A stretch of DNA of 64,000 nt from DASSFG01 sp035547915 (lineage in GTDB: Bacteria; Planctomycetota; Planctomycetia; Pirellulales; JAICIG01): assembly GCA_035547915.1 (NCBI GenBank), contig DASZTS010000123.1, positions 58,618-122,617 of the forward strand. The letters are read 5' to 3'. The notes beneath the pieces were generated by a model. It had not been told where the DNA came from and made no database searches. It was given only the letters and a program-made list of their open reading frames with translations. The position numbers were made by a program, and so were the translations under genes. Shown in pieces: positions 53,617 to 61,496 of this stretch; positions within the stretch are counted from its first letter, which is position 1; each line of letters starts with the position of its first letter.

Positions 53617-54675
53617 ATGCGCGTGCCGCCTATTTTTCGCGAGGCCTGTCTCGGAGGTCTGTTTGTGCTGCGCAACGTGTTCGTCTTCCTCGCGCTCATC
53701 GTGCCCGGCGTTTCGACTGCGCACGCCCAGGAATGGGCTCGTAAGATGTTCGAGACCACCACTCACGATTTCGGGGCGGTGGCCCGGGGGGCGAAGTCGG
53801 AATTCCGCTTCAAGCTGACGAACATCTACGTGGAAGACGTACACATCACCGGCGTGCGTTCGAGCTGCGGCTGCACCACGCCGACGATCGGCGTCGACCT
53901 GTTGAAGACCTACGAGGAGGGTTACATCCTCGCCACGTTCAATACGAAGAACCACCTGGCGCAGAAATCGGCCACGTTGACGGTCACGTTCGACAAACCG
54001 TTTCCGGCCGAGGTGCAGTTGCAGGTGAGCGGTTTCATCCGCAGCGACGTCGAGTTGGAGCCGGGCGGCGTTCAGTTCGGCACGGTCGACGCGGGCGCGC
54101 CCGCCGAGCAGATGCTCAAGATTACGGGCCGCACCGGGCGCGATTGGCACATCACCGCCATCCGCAGCAGCTCGGAATTCGTCGAAGCCGAAGCGGTGGA
54201 GACCGGCCGCCAGGTGGGCAACGTGACCTACGACATGAAGGTGAAGCTGCTGCCGGGCGCTCCCACCGGCTATCTCAAGGAACGGCTCGTCGTCGTCTCC
54301 AACGGCATGGAGATTCCGATCGAGGTCGAGGGTCGGTTGCTGCCGCCGCTCACCGCGCAGTCATTGCTCTTCATGGGCGCCGTCAAACCCGAGAGCAAGA
54401 CGCGCAAGCCGCTGGTGATCCAGGGCAAACAACCCTTCCGCATCACGGGCATCGAGTGCGACGACGACGGCGTCAAATGCGAATTCTCCAAGACGGCCGA
54501 ACGGCGGCACATCGTCAACGTGACGTTCACGGCCCCCGATAAGCCGGGCGAGCGCAAGACGAAGCTCCGCATCACCACCGATCTGGAAGGCGAAGAGCCG
54601 CTAGAAGTGCGCGTGGCGGCCAGGGTCATCGCCCCGGAACCGGCCGACGATTCGACGAGCGACACCGAGGACTGA
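53617..54675 (+). CDS. DUF1573-domain secreted protein
   Basis: About 352 residues from MRVPPIFREA. A signal peptide (VFVFLALIVPGVSTAHAQ) is followed by the DUF1573 domain: THDFGAVARGAKSEFRFKLT, then VRSSCGCTTPTIG around residues 80-92. The SSCGCTTP motif is the family signature. A second and third Ig-like part follow (VELEPGGVQFGTVDAGAPAE and GIECDDDGVKCEFSK). DUF1573 proteins are common secreted proteins in Bacteroidetes and Planctomycetes; no activity is known. The ATG at 53617 is preferred over a TTG at 53608. The upstream 200 bases are AT-richer than the surroundings and separate it from the divergent NHLRC2-like gene. Confidence 0.88.
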   Translation: MRVPPIFREACLGGLFVLRNVFVFLALIVPGVSTAHAQEWARKMFETTTHDFGAVARGAKSEFRFKLTNIYVEDVHITGVRSSCGCTTPTIGVDLLKTYEEGYILATFNTKNHLAQKSATLTVTFDKPFPAEVQLQVSGFIRSDVELEPGGVQFGTVDAGAPAEQMLKITGRTGRDWHITAIRSSSEFVEAEAVETGRQVGNVTYDMKVKLLPGAPTGYLKERLVVVSNGMEIPIEVEGRLLPPLTAQSLLFMGAVKPESKTRKPLVIQGKQPFRITGIECDDDGVKCEFSKTAERRHIVNVTFTAPDKPGERKTKLRITTDLEGEEPLEVRVAARVIAPEPADDSTSDTED

Positions 54676-54696
54676 CGCGGGGCGAAGAACTGCGAG

Positions 54697-55470
54697 TCAG
54701 ACCGTCCGCGCCGACACATGCCGCCCGAGCGCCTGCGTCAGCGGATCGGCCGCGCCGTCGCAGAAGCCCAGGTGTAGATGCCGCCGCCACCCTTCGGCGT
54801 AGGCGAAGCGGCCCGACATGCGGCCCACCTCGGCCGACAACTCCTGCATCGCCCGCAGGTACGAATCGAGCCCCTGGCTCTCGTCGAGCCAGCGCTTCTG
54901 GCTGGCGTGGCAGGCGAGCACGGCCGTCTTCTGTTCGATGACTTCGGTGACATCGACGAACAGGCCGGGCACGACCAACTCGCCGAGCGGCGTGCGGTTG
55001 CCGTGCGGCTGCGCGTGGTAGACCGTCACCGGCTGCGACACGGCCGGGGTGGGCGGCTCGACGGGGAAGTTCGGCATGCCGCGGGCAAACGCCGCCGTGA
55101 CCGCCAGCCGACAGGTATTGGTATGATCCTCCATGTAGTCGACCGGCGCATGCGTCAGCACGATCTCGGGCGCGACCTCGCGCATGATCGCCGCCAGCCG
55201 CACCAGCGTCGGCCGGTCGTAAAAAATCTCCAGGTCGTTGACCAGGCTTTCGTGGAACACGGCGCCGAGCGCGCGGCAGGCCGCCAGCGCTTCCTCGCGC
55301 CGCAGGCGGGCCGCGGTGGGAGCGTCGCACTCCGTCGAGCCGCAACAACCGTTCGCCACGTTCAGGTAGTGCAACTCGTAGCCCGCGTCGCGCAGGCGCA
55401 GCAGTGTGCCCGCCATGACGATCTCGATGTCGTCGGGATGGGCGGCGACGGCGAAGACTCGCTTGGTCAT
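54697..55470 (-). CDS. PIG-L/LmbE-family deacetylase
   Basis: 257 residues, no signal peptide. AVAAHPDDIEIVMAGTLLRL at residues 7-26 carries the zinc-binding AHPDD motif, and a later histidine in EDHTNTCRLAV gives the third ligand position. The central part has MREVAPEIVLTHAPVDY. Members hydrolyse N-acetyl groups on sugars, as in mycothiol, bacillithiol or lipid-sugar pathways; the substrate cannot be fixed from the sequence. It is convergent with DUF1573 (21-base gap) and is likely a single gene. The gap upstream (55471-55711) shows no gene. Confidence 0.9.
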   Translation of the reverse strand: MTKRVFAVAAHPDDIEIVMAGTLLRLRDAGYELHYLNVANGCCGSTECDAPTAARLRREEALAACRALGAVFHESLVNDLEIFYDRPTLVRLAAIMREVAPEIVLTHAPVDYMEDHTNTCRLAVTAAFARGMPNFPVEPPTPAVSQPVTVYHAQPHGNRTPLGELVVPGLFVDVTEVIEQKTAVLACHASQKRWLDESQGLDSYLRAMQELSAEVGRMSGRFAYAEGWRRHLHLGFCDGAADPLTQALGRHVSARTV

Positions 55471-55711
55471 GGGAGTGGGCTACTCGGACTGAGCTTCTTG
55501 AATCGGGCCGAACGGATCCGACCGCACCGATTTTCGGCAACCGCCGGCAAAATGCAAACGGTGCGGGTGTCGAAACGTCCGCCAAGCTTTCGAGTAATCA
55601 ACCACGGCAGCGTCTTGGCGGCGCATGGACTAATCGTCAGCCGGATCGGCCGATGCAAATCGGTCGCCGCTCGGTGCGCCAGTCATTTTGCCCAGAAAGT
55701 CGGGCAGATGG

Positions 55712-56728
55712 CTAGCGCCAGTCCGCCCACGAGCTGATCAGATCGAATCTTGCTCCCTTGAGCGGTATTCGCCGGCGGTGCGTGCCATCGGCGTCCATGA
55801 TCTCGATACGATAGTCCGCCGTATCGAGACGGGGACGCACTCTCTTGCCATTCGGCAGCAACCGCCAGTCGGACAGGATGACGGCGATCTGCTTCCCTTC
55901 CGGCGACCAAAGGGCGCCCGTCGGTACGGAAAGACCAGCCTCCGTGACAAGCTGCGTGGCACTCCCGCCATCGACGTCGACCGTCCAGATGCTGCGTCCG
56001 TCCGCGGGGACCGAGTGGTTGTACACGATCTTTTTGCCATCGGGCGAAAATCGCGGGCTACTGGTGGCGAGGTTCCCGCCGCTTTCGGTCAGCCTCCGCC
56101 GCTGCGTGCCATCGGTCTTCATCAGGTAGAGTTGGCCATGCTGCGACTCGCGACCGGTGCACGTGACGAACCATTGGCCGTCGGAAGACCAATCGCAGAC
56201 GAGCTCGTTATCCGGGAGTTGGAGTTTGACCGGGTTGCGGCCATCGGCGTCGATCTGCCAGGTTTCCGCCCTGCTGTTGTGCACGACCAGGTGCTTGCTG
56301 TCCGGTGACCAGATCGGGAATGATGCCGAACCGACCCGGAAGTCGAAGATTCTTACCGGAAACTGCCCGTCCGACTCGCATTTCCAGATGCCGTCTCGAT
56401 GGCGGGTGAAGACCAGGGTCCGGCGGTCGGGCGAGAGACGGACGTGATCTCCCGCACTGCCCTTGGTTGCGTCCTTCTCGACGATGACCTGCCAGTCACC
56501 CGTGGCCGGATCGATGGCGATGATGGCGCTGTGCGAAGTCTTTTCTTCTTCCGCGCCCTCGCGCTTGAGGCGATACGAGGTGGCGACGTAGATTCGTCCG
56601 TTCGCCTGCGCGGCGGTCTGGGCCTGAGCGGCGTCGTGCCCGAACGCCGGCAGCAGGCAGGCGGCGAGCGCCGCCGACACCACACCGAGGCACGAACGTC
56701 GCAAGCCTTGGGCATTGGAAACAAACAT
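55712..56728 (-). CDS. TolB-like (PD40) beta-propeller secreted protein
   Basis: 338 residues with a signal peptide (GVVSAALAACLLPAFGHDAA) and PD40/TolB-type repeats: VRLSPDRRTLVFTRHRDGIW, FPIWSPDSKHLVVHNSRAET, CDWSSDGQWFVTCTGRES, PRFSPDGKKIVYNHSVPADG and ALWSPEGKQIAVILSDWRLL. The repeats give about six blades. AGGAG lies about nine bases before the ATG, which supports the start. It probably binds protein or sugar in the periplasm. There is no Pal-Tol gene nearby, so it is a TolB-like propeller, not TolB itself. Confidence 0.82.
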   Translation of the reverse strand: MFVSNAQGLRRSCLGVVSAALAACLLPAFGHDAAQAQTAAQANGRIYVATSYRLKREGAEEEKTSHSAIIAIDPATGDWQVIVEKDATKGSAGDHVRLSPDRRTLVFTRHRDGIWKCESDGQFPVRIFDFRVGSASFPIWSPDSKHLVVHNSRAETWQIDADGRNPVKLQLPDNELVCDWSSDGQWFVTCTGRESQHGQLYLMKTDGTQRRRLTESGGNLATSSPRFSPDGKKIVYNHSVPADGRSIWTVDVDGGSATQLVTEAGLSVPTGALWSPEGKQIAVILSDWRLLPNGKRVRPRLDTADYRIEIMDADGTHRRRIPLKGARFDLISSWADWR

Positions 56729-57087
56729 AGTCGGTCTCCTTCCTCCAACAAGCGCCGAAAGCGTCAGGAACGGTTGACGTGCTCGCCCCGCCCGACCATT
56801 AGACCGCGCCGGAGCGGCGCGGCACAGCTTTTGAGCCGCGACCCAGCTGCGACCAGACTTGCGGCCTGTGACGGATCGAACGATTATTGAACCTATCCGA
56901 CCCTCACCGTGCTACCCAAACCGATCGATCGAGGCCCGTTCTCACGCGCCGACCGATCTGTCGGCTCCTCTAGGGGCGGCTGACAAAACCGCGAAGCCGG
57001 AGCGCCGTGGGCGAAAAATCGGCCGTGAAACGCCGATTTTGTGGAGCGCGATCCGGTTTTGTCGGCTCCGCTAAAACATCGTAGAGT
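56729..57087. other. Divergent gap before the SGNH hydrolase gene
   Basis: No gene seen. Bases 56800-56830 hold GCGCCGGAGCGGCGC, a small hairpin. Repeat copy H starts at 56971, and just before it CTGTCGGCTCCTCTA (56958-56972) looks like the right end of another R1 copy, so two copies may once have been head to tail. Confidence 0.5.
56971..57074 (+). repeat. Dispersed ~100-bp repeat, family R1, copy H (near-consensus)
   Basis: Full copy: TAGGGGCGGCTGACAAAACC at the left, inner hairpin AAAATCGGC CGTGAAAC GCCGATTTT and GATCCGGTTTTGTCGGCTCC with GCTAA at the right. With copy D it is the best-preserved version. It lies just upstream of the SGNH gene. Confidence 0.85.
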
Positions 57088-58554
57088 ATGGAATTGGTAG
57101 CTGGATCGGGCCCCATGACTCAACGGTGTGAAGTAGAAGCGTCGCGGTTCGTCGTCTGGCTGCCCCGATTGGTGACGTGCGCCGCCTGCGTGCTGTCGCT
57201 CGGCTATCTGCTGCATACGTCGAACGATCCCGTCGTGTTGGGCAAATACGACGCTCAGTACGCGACGTTCCTGGCCGTGTTGTTCATCGTCGTCTTGCCG
57301 GCCCTGCACCTCCTGGCCCGCTTCTGCGCCGTCTCGCACGAGCTGAAGTCGCGCTCGGGCAAGACGTTTCGCGTGCGGCCGAGGCATAAGGTGACGTTCG
57401 TGGTGTTGGCCGCCGCGGCGGTCTACCTGTCGGCGAGTGCCTACAGCGAGCGGTTCGTGAACCGCACCATGACCGTCGGCGGCGACAGCTACCATCCGTA
57501 TCTGCAGAACACGCCGCGGCCGAACGACACGGCCCAGCACATCAACCGCTGGGGCTTCCGTGGCGACGATCTCGATCAGACCAAGCGCGACGACGTGTTC
57601 CGCATCTTCATGTTCGGCGGCTCGACCGCCTATTGCGGCACGGTGCCCTACGAGCAGACGCATTGCCGGATCATGGAGAAGCGGCTGCGCGAGCTCTATC
57701 CGCGGTATAAGATCGAGGTGCAGAACCTGGGCACCGACTGGCACACCACCGAACACGACACGATCAAGCTGCTGTTCTACAGCCAGGATTTTTCGCCCGA
57801 CCTGGTGATCACCTTCCACGCCATCAACGACCTGGTGCGCAGCCTGACGCCCGACATGTTCGGCGAGGGGCCCTATCGGTCCGACTACCGGCATTATCTC
57901 GGCGCGGCGGCCAACCTGGTCACCCGCGGCCGCAAGGTGCCCTGGACCGTCGGCGCGGGGCACTGGTGTTCCGATCTGCGTTTCGACCAGATCCGCATCG
58001 AGGGGCCCGACGGGTCGGGGCTCGCCGGCGTGCGCACCTCGTTCGTGCCCAAGGCCCGGCCGGTGCAGATCACCGAGTGGAACAGCCTGCCGGCCTTCCA
58101 ACGCAACCTGCGCGACTTCGTGGGCATCGCCCGCTCGAAGGGGATGCACGTGTTGCTCGCCACGCAACCGGCCCTCTATCGCGAGGATCTGACGCCGCGC
58201 GAACAACAACTGCTCGTCTTCCCGTTGACGCATTACTTCGCCGGCAAGCGGCCGTCGCTCCATTCGATGATCGACGGCATGCGCCGTTTCAACGACTCCA
58301 CGCGGCGACTGGCCAAGCAACTCAACGTCGACCTGGTCGATCTGGAACGGCGGGTGCCCAAGACGACCGACTACCTCTACGACGACGTGCACTACACCCC
58401 GGCCGGCAACGAGCTGATCGGCCAGGCCTTCGCCGACGCCATCGTCGGGTCGAAGGTGATCGACCGCGTCATGGAAGAGCGCGCGGGCACCGCCGATATG
58501 GACACCTCGACCGGTCCGAGCGCGGTCGACGGCGTAGCGGCCGACGCGCGCTAG
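57088..58554 (+). CDS. Membrane-anchored SGNH/GDSL-type hydrolase
   Basis: 488 residues. Three hydrophobic segments near the N-terminus (LVTCAACVLSLGYLL, FLAVLFIVVLPALHLL and VTFVVLAAAAVYLSASAYS) anchor an extracytoplasmic SGNH domain. Block I is FRIFMFGGSTAYC with the serine near residue 179; the Gly/Asn blocks are weaker (QNLGTDWHTTEHD, FHAINDLVR); block V is DDVHYTPAGN with the aspartate and histidine near residues 431-434. Family members are O-acetyl esterases and related lipases, often acting on cell-surface polysaccharides. The first ATG is used; ATG 57115 would drop nine residues. Confidence 0.83.
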   Translation: MELVAGSGPMTQRCEVEASRFVVWLPRLVTCAACVLSLGYLLHTSNDPVVLGKYDAQYATFLAVLFIVVLPALHLLARFCAVSHELKSRSGKTFRVRPRHKVTFVVLAAAAVYLSASAYSERFVNRTMTVGGDSYHPYLQNTPRPNDTAQHINRWGFRGDDLDQTKRDDVFRIFMFGGSTAYCGTVPYEQTHCRIMEKRLRELYPRYKIEVQNLGTDWHTTEHDTIKLLFYSQDFSPDLVITFHAINDLVRSLTPDMFGEGPYRSDYRHYLGAAANLVTRGRKVPWTVGAGHWCSDLRFDQIRIEGPDGSGLAGVRTSFVPKARPVQITEWNSLPAFQRNLRDFVGIARSKGMHVLLATQPALYREDLTPREQQLLVFPLTHYFAGKRPSLHSMIDGMRRFNDSTRRLAKQLNVDLVDLERRVPKTTDYLYDDVHYTPAGNELIGQAFADAIVGSKVIDRVMEERAGTADMDTSTGPSAVDGVAADAR

Positions 58555-58591
58555 CCGTGCGGCCTGGCGAACGCGTGCGCTCGCGACACCC

Positions 58592-58775
58592 CCTCGTCTT
58601 GCCGCCAGCGCGTCGGCAGGTTCTCATGGAGGGAGCCACGGATGAACGCGGATAGACGCAGAAGGAGAGGTTTGTGTCTCCGTTCGGTGGGCGCGTTCGG
58701 CTCTTCCACCGAGGCACGACCTCTTCTTCGAAGTCGGTCGCATAATCTGTGCTTATCCGCGTTCATCTGTGGCCG
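58592..58775. repeat. Dispersed repeat R2, copy 1, with inverted partner arm
   Basis: CTTGCCGCCAGCGCGTCGGC and the following GGAGGGAGCCACGGATGAAC through CGCGGATAGACGCA (58592-58663) recur at 61793-61864. About 85 bases later CTTATCCGCGTTCATCTGTGGC is the inverted partner of the GATGAACGCGGATA arm, so the segment can fold back on itself. It lies between the SGNH gene and the small membrane protein gene. Confidence 0.7.
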
Positions 58776-58872
58776 ATCCACGACGACGACCCCGCGGGCT
58801 TCGCGCTCCAGCGCAGTGGCGACGCTGTATTGGAGTTCCATGCCCCGGCGGCTTGCAGAAATCGAGGCCCAC

Positions 58873-59460
58873 ATGCAACTCTTGCTCTGGCTATCGCCCT
58901 GGTTGATGGTGGCCGCGACGGTGTCCGACGTGCTGGCAGCCTTCTTCGGACGTAACAAGGGAGATTGGCCGGCGGGAGTTCGCGTCTTGTGGGGGGCGCG
59001 TTGGTCGGACATCCGCGACGGGGAACTCGACTTCTCGTTTCCGACGCTCGCTCGTCTCGCGCGCGGCGCGCTGTGGGCCACCTGTCTGTTATTCCTACTG
59101 GTTGCGACCGCCGACATTGGATGGAGATTCGTCGTCTTTGCATTTCCGTTCCTGGTCGCGCTTGTCTGGTGCTTGTGGGCTTCGATCAGACTCCGAATCG
59201 TCTTGATCGATGCGGACCGAGGCGACATCCTCGTCGGCTGGGGAATCGGGGTTCCGCTCGTTCGCCGAAGCTATCCACTACGCGACTACAATCGCGTGCG
59301 AATCGTTGGGACGAGAGGTGTCATATCGCGCGGTTCCTGCCGTATCGTCTTGGAGGGGGAGGGTCGCCCTCTGACGTTGAGTATCTCTACCGGAGACGTA
59401 GCGGCGGCGTATGGCCTGGCTCGGCACATCGGATATATCTCCGGCCTTCCCGTCTTCTAG
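58873..59460 (+). CDS. Membrane protein with a WGI-PL module (PH-like)
   Basis: About 195 residues from MQLLLWLSPWLMVAATVSDV. Hydrophobic segments at the start, at about 75 (LWATCLLFLLVATADIGW) and 95 (FVVFAFPFLVALVWCLWASI) precede a C-terminal beta domain: RIVLIDADRGDILVGWGIGV, then PLVRRSYPLRDYNRVRIVG and LSISTGDVAAAYGLARHIGY. The beta part shares the WGI-PL-R and YN-V pattern with the protein at 42966. A PH-like fold is my inference. A start at 58840 (MPRRLAEIEA) is also possible. The last 205 bases of this locus are duplicated at 61065-61249. Confidence 0.6.
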   Translation: MQLLLWLSPWLMVAATVSDVLAAFFGRNKGDWPAGVRVLWGARWSDIRDGELDFSFPTLARLARGALWATCLLFLLVATADIGWRFVVFAFPFLVALVWCLWASIRLRIVLIDADRGDILVGWGIGVPLVRRSYPLRDYNRVRIVGTRGVISRGSCRIVLEGEGRPLTLSISTGDVAAAYGLARHIGYISGLPVF

Positions 59461-59479
59461 CGACCATTCAACCCATGCC
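59275..59479 (+). repeat. Left direct repeat flanking the low-GC islet
   Basis: From CCACTACGCGACTACAATCG to GACCATTCAACCCATGCC. The same sequence returns at 61065-61249 with a 20-bp deletion and several point changes. This copy contains the intact 3' end of the gene at 58873 and is taken as the original. Confidence 0.88.
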
Positions 59480-59496
59480 TTGGTCATGGGGCAGCG

Positions 59497-59883
59497 CTAG
59501 GCAGAGCAAGGCTCTAGCACCATTTCGCGCTCTGTAGCAACGCGCGCAAGATCCTTAAGTGCCTTTCGCGACTCCTCCTCTGCGCCACCAGTGAACGCAA
59601 AGAAAACAATCGACAGCTCCACGCCCTTGTGATTGATGCGAATAAAGTTCGGAAGATCCTCGATGATCCCCGATATGCCTTTGACGCGACACCCGACAAT
59701 TTCATCTGTCTCCAGAGAGAGATATAGCGTGAGGTGATCGCTCAGTCTCTTCGAGTAGTCGGCATCTCCCTCGAAATACGCTGTAAGGGTGTCTGACTGC
59801 TTGTCAAGAAAGCAGTAAGGCACAAATTTCTTGGCTGGCTGGTTTTCCCTGAGAAAACGCTCTAGGTCTGATTTGGCGGCCAT
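59497..59883 (-). CDS. Hypothetical protein of the low-GC islet (128 aa)
   Basis: 128 residues, no signal or TM: MAAKSDLERFLRENQPAKKF at the start, then SDTLTAYFEGDADYSKRLSD and DEIVGCRVKGISGI in the middle. The middle resembles small DUF2283-type proteins that describe themselves as two short strands before a conserved DEIVG-xxI/VKG turn, but this is weak. It overlaps the upstream gene by 22 bases, so the two are translated together. Base use is more AT-rich than in neighbouring genes, suggesting transfer. The function is unknown. Confidence 0.6.
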   Translation of the reverse strand: MAAKSDLERFLRENQPAKKFVPYCFLDKQSDTLTAYFEGDADYSKRLSDHLTLYLSLETDEIVGCRVKGISGIIEDLPNFIRINHKGVELSIVFFAFTGGAEEESRKALKDLARVATEREMVLEPCSA

Positions 59884-60278
59884 AGCAATTCTCCCGTAAC
59901 GCCGGAGGGGCAGGATGGGTCGTCCTCAGAACACTGTCGCCACGTCCAGTCGGCTATTGTTCCGTCTGGCAAGACGAACACCAAAAACAGGCATCCTTTT
60001 GGCGCTGGCGTCTCGATCGTCAGGCTGGTCCAGTTGTGGTTCGGACGGCCAACGTAGACGAAGCAATCATCGGTTTCCGCGCGTGACCAACCCCCGTACA
60101 GTCGTTCGGTTCCTCCTTTTTCAAGAATTTCTTCGACTAGTTTCAACTGAGCCAGCTTTGCGTCGTGGCCCTGTTGCACCATCATTTTCAGTCGCCGTTC
60201 GAAAAGGCCGACTTCCCATGTCTTTGTCGGATTGCGAGGGTCTATCGCCTTAAAGGTGACAATCCACCGCGTTTTCAT
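59862..60278 (-). CDS. Hypothetical protein of the low-GC islet (138 aa)
   Basis: About 138 residues from MKTRWIVTFKAIDPRNPTKT. GGAGGA lies seven bases before this ATG, which decides against the earlier ATG at 60296. The sequence has a hydrophilic N-terminal half (VGLFERRLKMMVQQGHDAKL) and a beta-rich C-terminal half with DDCFVYVGRPNHNWTSLTIE and FLVFVLPDGTIADWTWRQCS. I recognise no family. Downstream overlap with the 128-aa gene suggests a two-gene unit such as a toxin-antitoxin or defence pair, but this is speculative. Its upstream gap is shared with the divergent 166-aa gene. Confidence 0.6.
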   Translation of the reverse strand: MKTRWIVTFKAIDPRNPTKTWEVGLFERRLKMMVQQGHDAKLAQLKLVEEILEKGGTERLYGGWSRAETDDCFVYVGRPNHNWTSLTIETPAPKGCLFLVFVLPDGTIADWTWRQCSEDDPSCPSGVTGELLWPPNQT

Positions 60279-60379
60279 CGCGGCTCCTCCATACAAGGGT
60301 ACGCTTCAGAACTTCGGACGGTCAATGGAGTTATGGCAAAAAAACGACGGCCCGCTATCTGGTTTATTCGAGGTTCGCT

Positions 60380-60397
60380 CATCGGAAAAATCCGATG
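60380..60397. promoter_or_regulatory. Perfect 7-bp inverted repeat in the islet's divergent gap
   Basis: CATCGGA AAAA TCCGATG: a perfect hairpin or operator-like site between the divergent islet genes (starts at 60278 and 60470), 30 bases before the promoter-like box. It could be the binding site of a regulator or a short terminator. Confidence 0.4.
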
Positions 60398-60402
60398 GCC
60401 AA

Positions 60403-60433
60403 TTGCCCCCGATAACCGGAAACATTATATAAT
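60403..60433 (+). promoter_or_regulatory. Candidate promoter of the 166-aa islet gene
   Basis: TTGCCC (60403-60408) and TATAAT (60428-60433) with a 19-base spacer, 37 bases before the start codon. The TATAAT lies in ATTATATAATATT, the most AT-rich run of the region. The spacer is longer than the ideal 17. Confidence 0.4.
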
Positions 60434-60469
60434 ATTTCCATATTCATGCTAGACCTGGAGATTGTAAAA

Positions 60470-60970
60470 ATGAAGGTCATTTTCGATATCGCGTCTGGGC
60501 GAATGGTCATCGAGGGTGATGGCCCCGATCTCCTGAAAGTTTTGGAGGCTGCCAAGGCCCTGATGCCAAACGTCAAACAAATTCAGATCATCACGTCTGT
60601 AGAACCGGACAGCGGGATGCTGGCGAAGCAAGACGGTGTCAACGAAAACGCAGTGCATCACGCATCTGGACAGGCACCGAAAACACTACGCCAGTTTGCA
60701 CGTTCCCTCTCACTGAATAATGCCCCCGAACGCATCGCCGCGATTGCCTACTATATCAACAAGATCGAGGGACGACCTTCGTTCTCGCCAAAAGAACTGG
60801 ACGGCTGGTTTACGATGTGCGGGTTCCAAAAGCCGTCTCAAATGCCTGTAGCGCTCTTCGATGCAAAGCGCAAGTACGGCTATGCAGAAAGTATTGGCCG
60901 TGGGATGTGGCGTATCTCGACCCAGGGCGAGAACTTGGTCGCCGGCAAGCTTGAAGAGGCTGGCGCGTAA
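60470..60970 (+). CDS. Hypothetical protein of the low-GC islet (166 aa, possible winged-helix C-terminus)
   Basis: About 166 residues from MKVIFDIASGRMVIEGDGPD, with a GGAG about ten bases upstream. Residues 1-45 form a small alpha/beta unit (LLKVLEAAKALMPNVKQIQI). A linker leads to a helical C-terminal domain: FARSLSLNNAPERIAAIAYY, RPSFSPKELDGWFTMCGFQK and KYGYAESIGRGMWRISTQGE. The second part looks like a winged helix (helices, then a beta wing with MWRISTQGE), but no named family is recognised. It is divergent from the two-gene unit and, like them, has lower GC than the flanks. Confidence 0.6.
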   Translation: MKVIFDIASGRMVIEGDGPDLLKVLEAAKALMPNVKQIQIITSVEPDSGMLAKQDGVNENAVHHASGQAPKTLRQFARSLSLNNAPERIAAIAYYINKIEGRPSFSPKELDGWFTMCGFQKPSQMPVALFDAKRKYGYAESIGRGMWRISTQGENLVAGKLEEAGA

Positions 60971-60987
60971 AAAACAACGGAAGGCGG

Positions 60988-61066
60988 CCCGCGTCTTGGT
61001 CGGCGCACCAGCCTTATAAGCTGGCGGAGGGGCAGGCTTTCGCTCGGTGGGATCGAAACCCCCGCC
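60988..61066 (+). other. tRNA-like remnant at the right edge of the islet
   Basis: A D-arm-like hairpin (GCG, loop TCTTGGTCGG, CGC; 60991-61006), then a perfect 5-bp anticodon-like stem CCAGC / GCTGG with a 7-base loop CTTATAA (61008-61024), then a T-arm-like GTGGG ATCGAAA CCCCC and CCA. A second stem, GGCGGAGGG with CCCCCGCC (61023-61066), is also possible. A proper acceptor stem is missing, so it is not a working tRNA. It abuts the second copy of the direct repeat. Confidence 0.35.
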
Positions 61067-61249
61067 ACTACGCGACTACAATCGCGTGCGAATCGTTGGG
61101 ACGGGAGGTGTCATCGCGAGCGGTTCCTGCCGTATCGTCTTGGAGGAGGAGGGTCGCCTACCGAGACGACGCGGCGGCGTATGGCTTGGCTCGGCACATC
61201 GGATACATCTCCGGCCTTCCCGTCTTCTAGCGACCATTCAACCCATGCC
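61065..61249 (+). pseudogene. Duplicated, degraded 3' end of the gene at 58873 (right direct repeat)
   Basis: Matches 59275-59479 nearly throughout, with a deletion of about 20 bases after GGAGGAGGGTCGCC that shifts the frame (GRLPRRRGGV in place of GRPLTLSIST). No promoter or start belongs to it. It directly precedes, and overlaps the first bases of, the 39-residue gene at 61245. Confidence 0.85.
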
Positions 61250-61364
61250 GCGACGGATTCGGTTCAGCTTCGCTGGTGCCTTTTGGCTCACCGCATTCTT
61301 TGTGATCGTAACGGCGACCATCTTTGTCTACGCGCTTGAATACATCCAGCGGGCGAAAGAATGA
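61245..61364 (+). CDS. Short single-TM protein (39 aa)
   Basis: MPRRIRFSFAGAFWLTAFFV continues to one TM helix (FFVIVTATIFVYALEY) and a short charged tail. The start has the MPR-x-x-FS leader of the other small proteins here. It has no clear ribosome binding site, since its 5' flank is the end of the direct repeat. It may be the gene that once directly followed the locus at 58873, before the islet came in. After its stop the same frame continues REGRHEEWLTAMEQQTAVLT, perhaps a lost extension or a remnant tail. Confidence 0.4.
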   Translation: MPRRIRFSFAGAFWLTAFFVIVTATIFVYALEYIQRAKE

Positions 61365-61496
61365 AACGCCCGCTATTCACCCTCCGCGCGGGAGGGGCGG
61401 CATGAGGAGTGGCTCACCGCGATGGAGCAGCAAACGGCCGTACTGACTCGAATCGCCGAAAGACTCGACCAGATGGCCCAGAAGCAGTGACTCAAA

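Noticed and set aside
58642..58872. N-terminal extension of the membrane protein gene at 58873
   Set aside because: It reads through repeat R2 in an Arg-rich frame; ribosome binding sites and hydrophobic start support 58873 or 58840.
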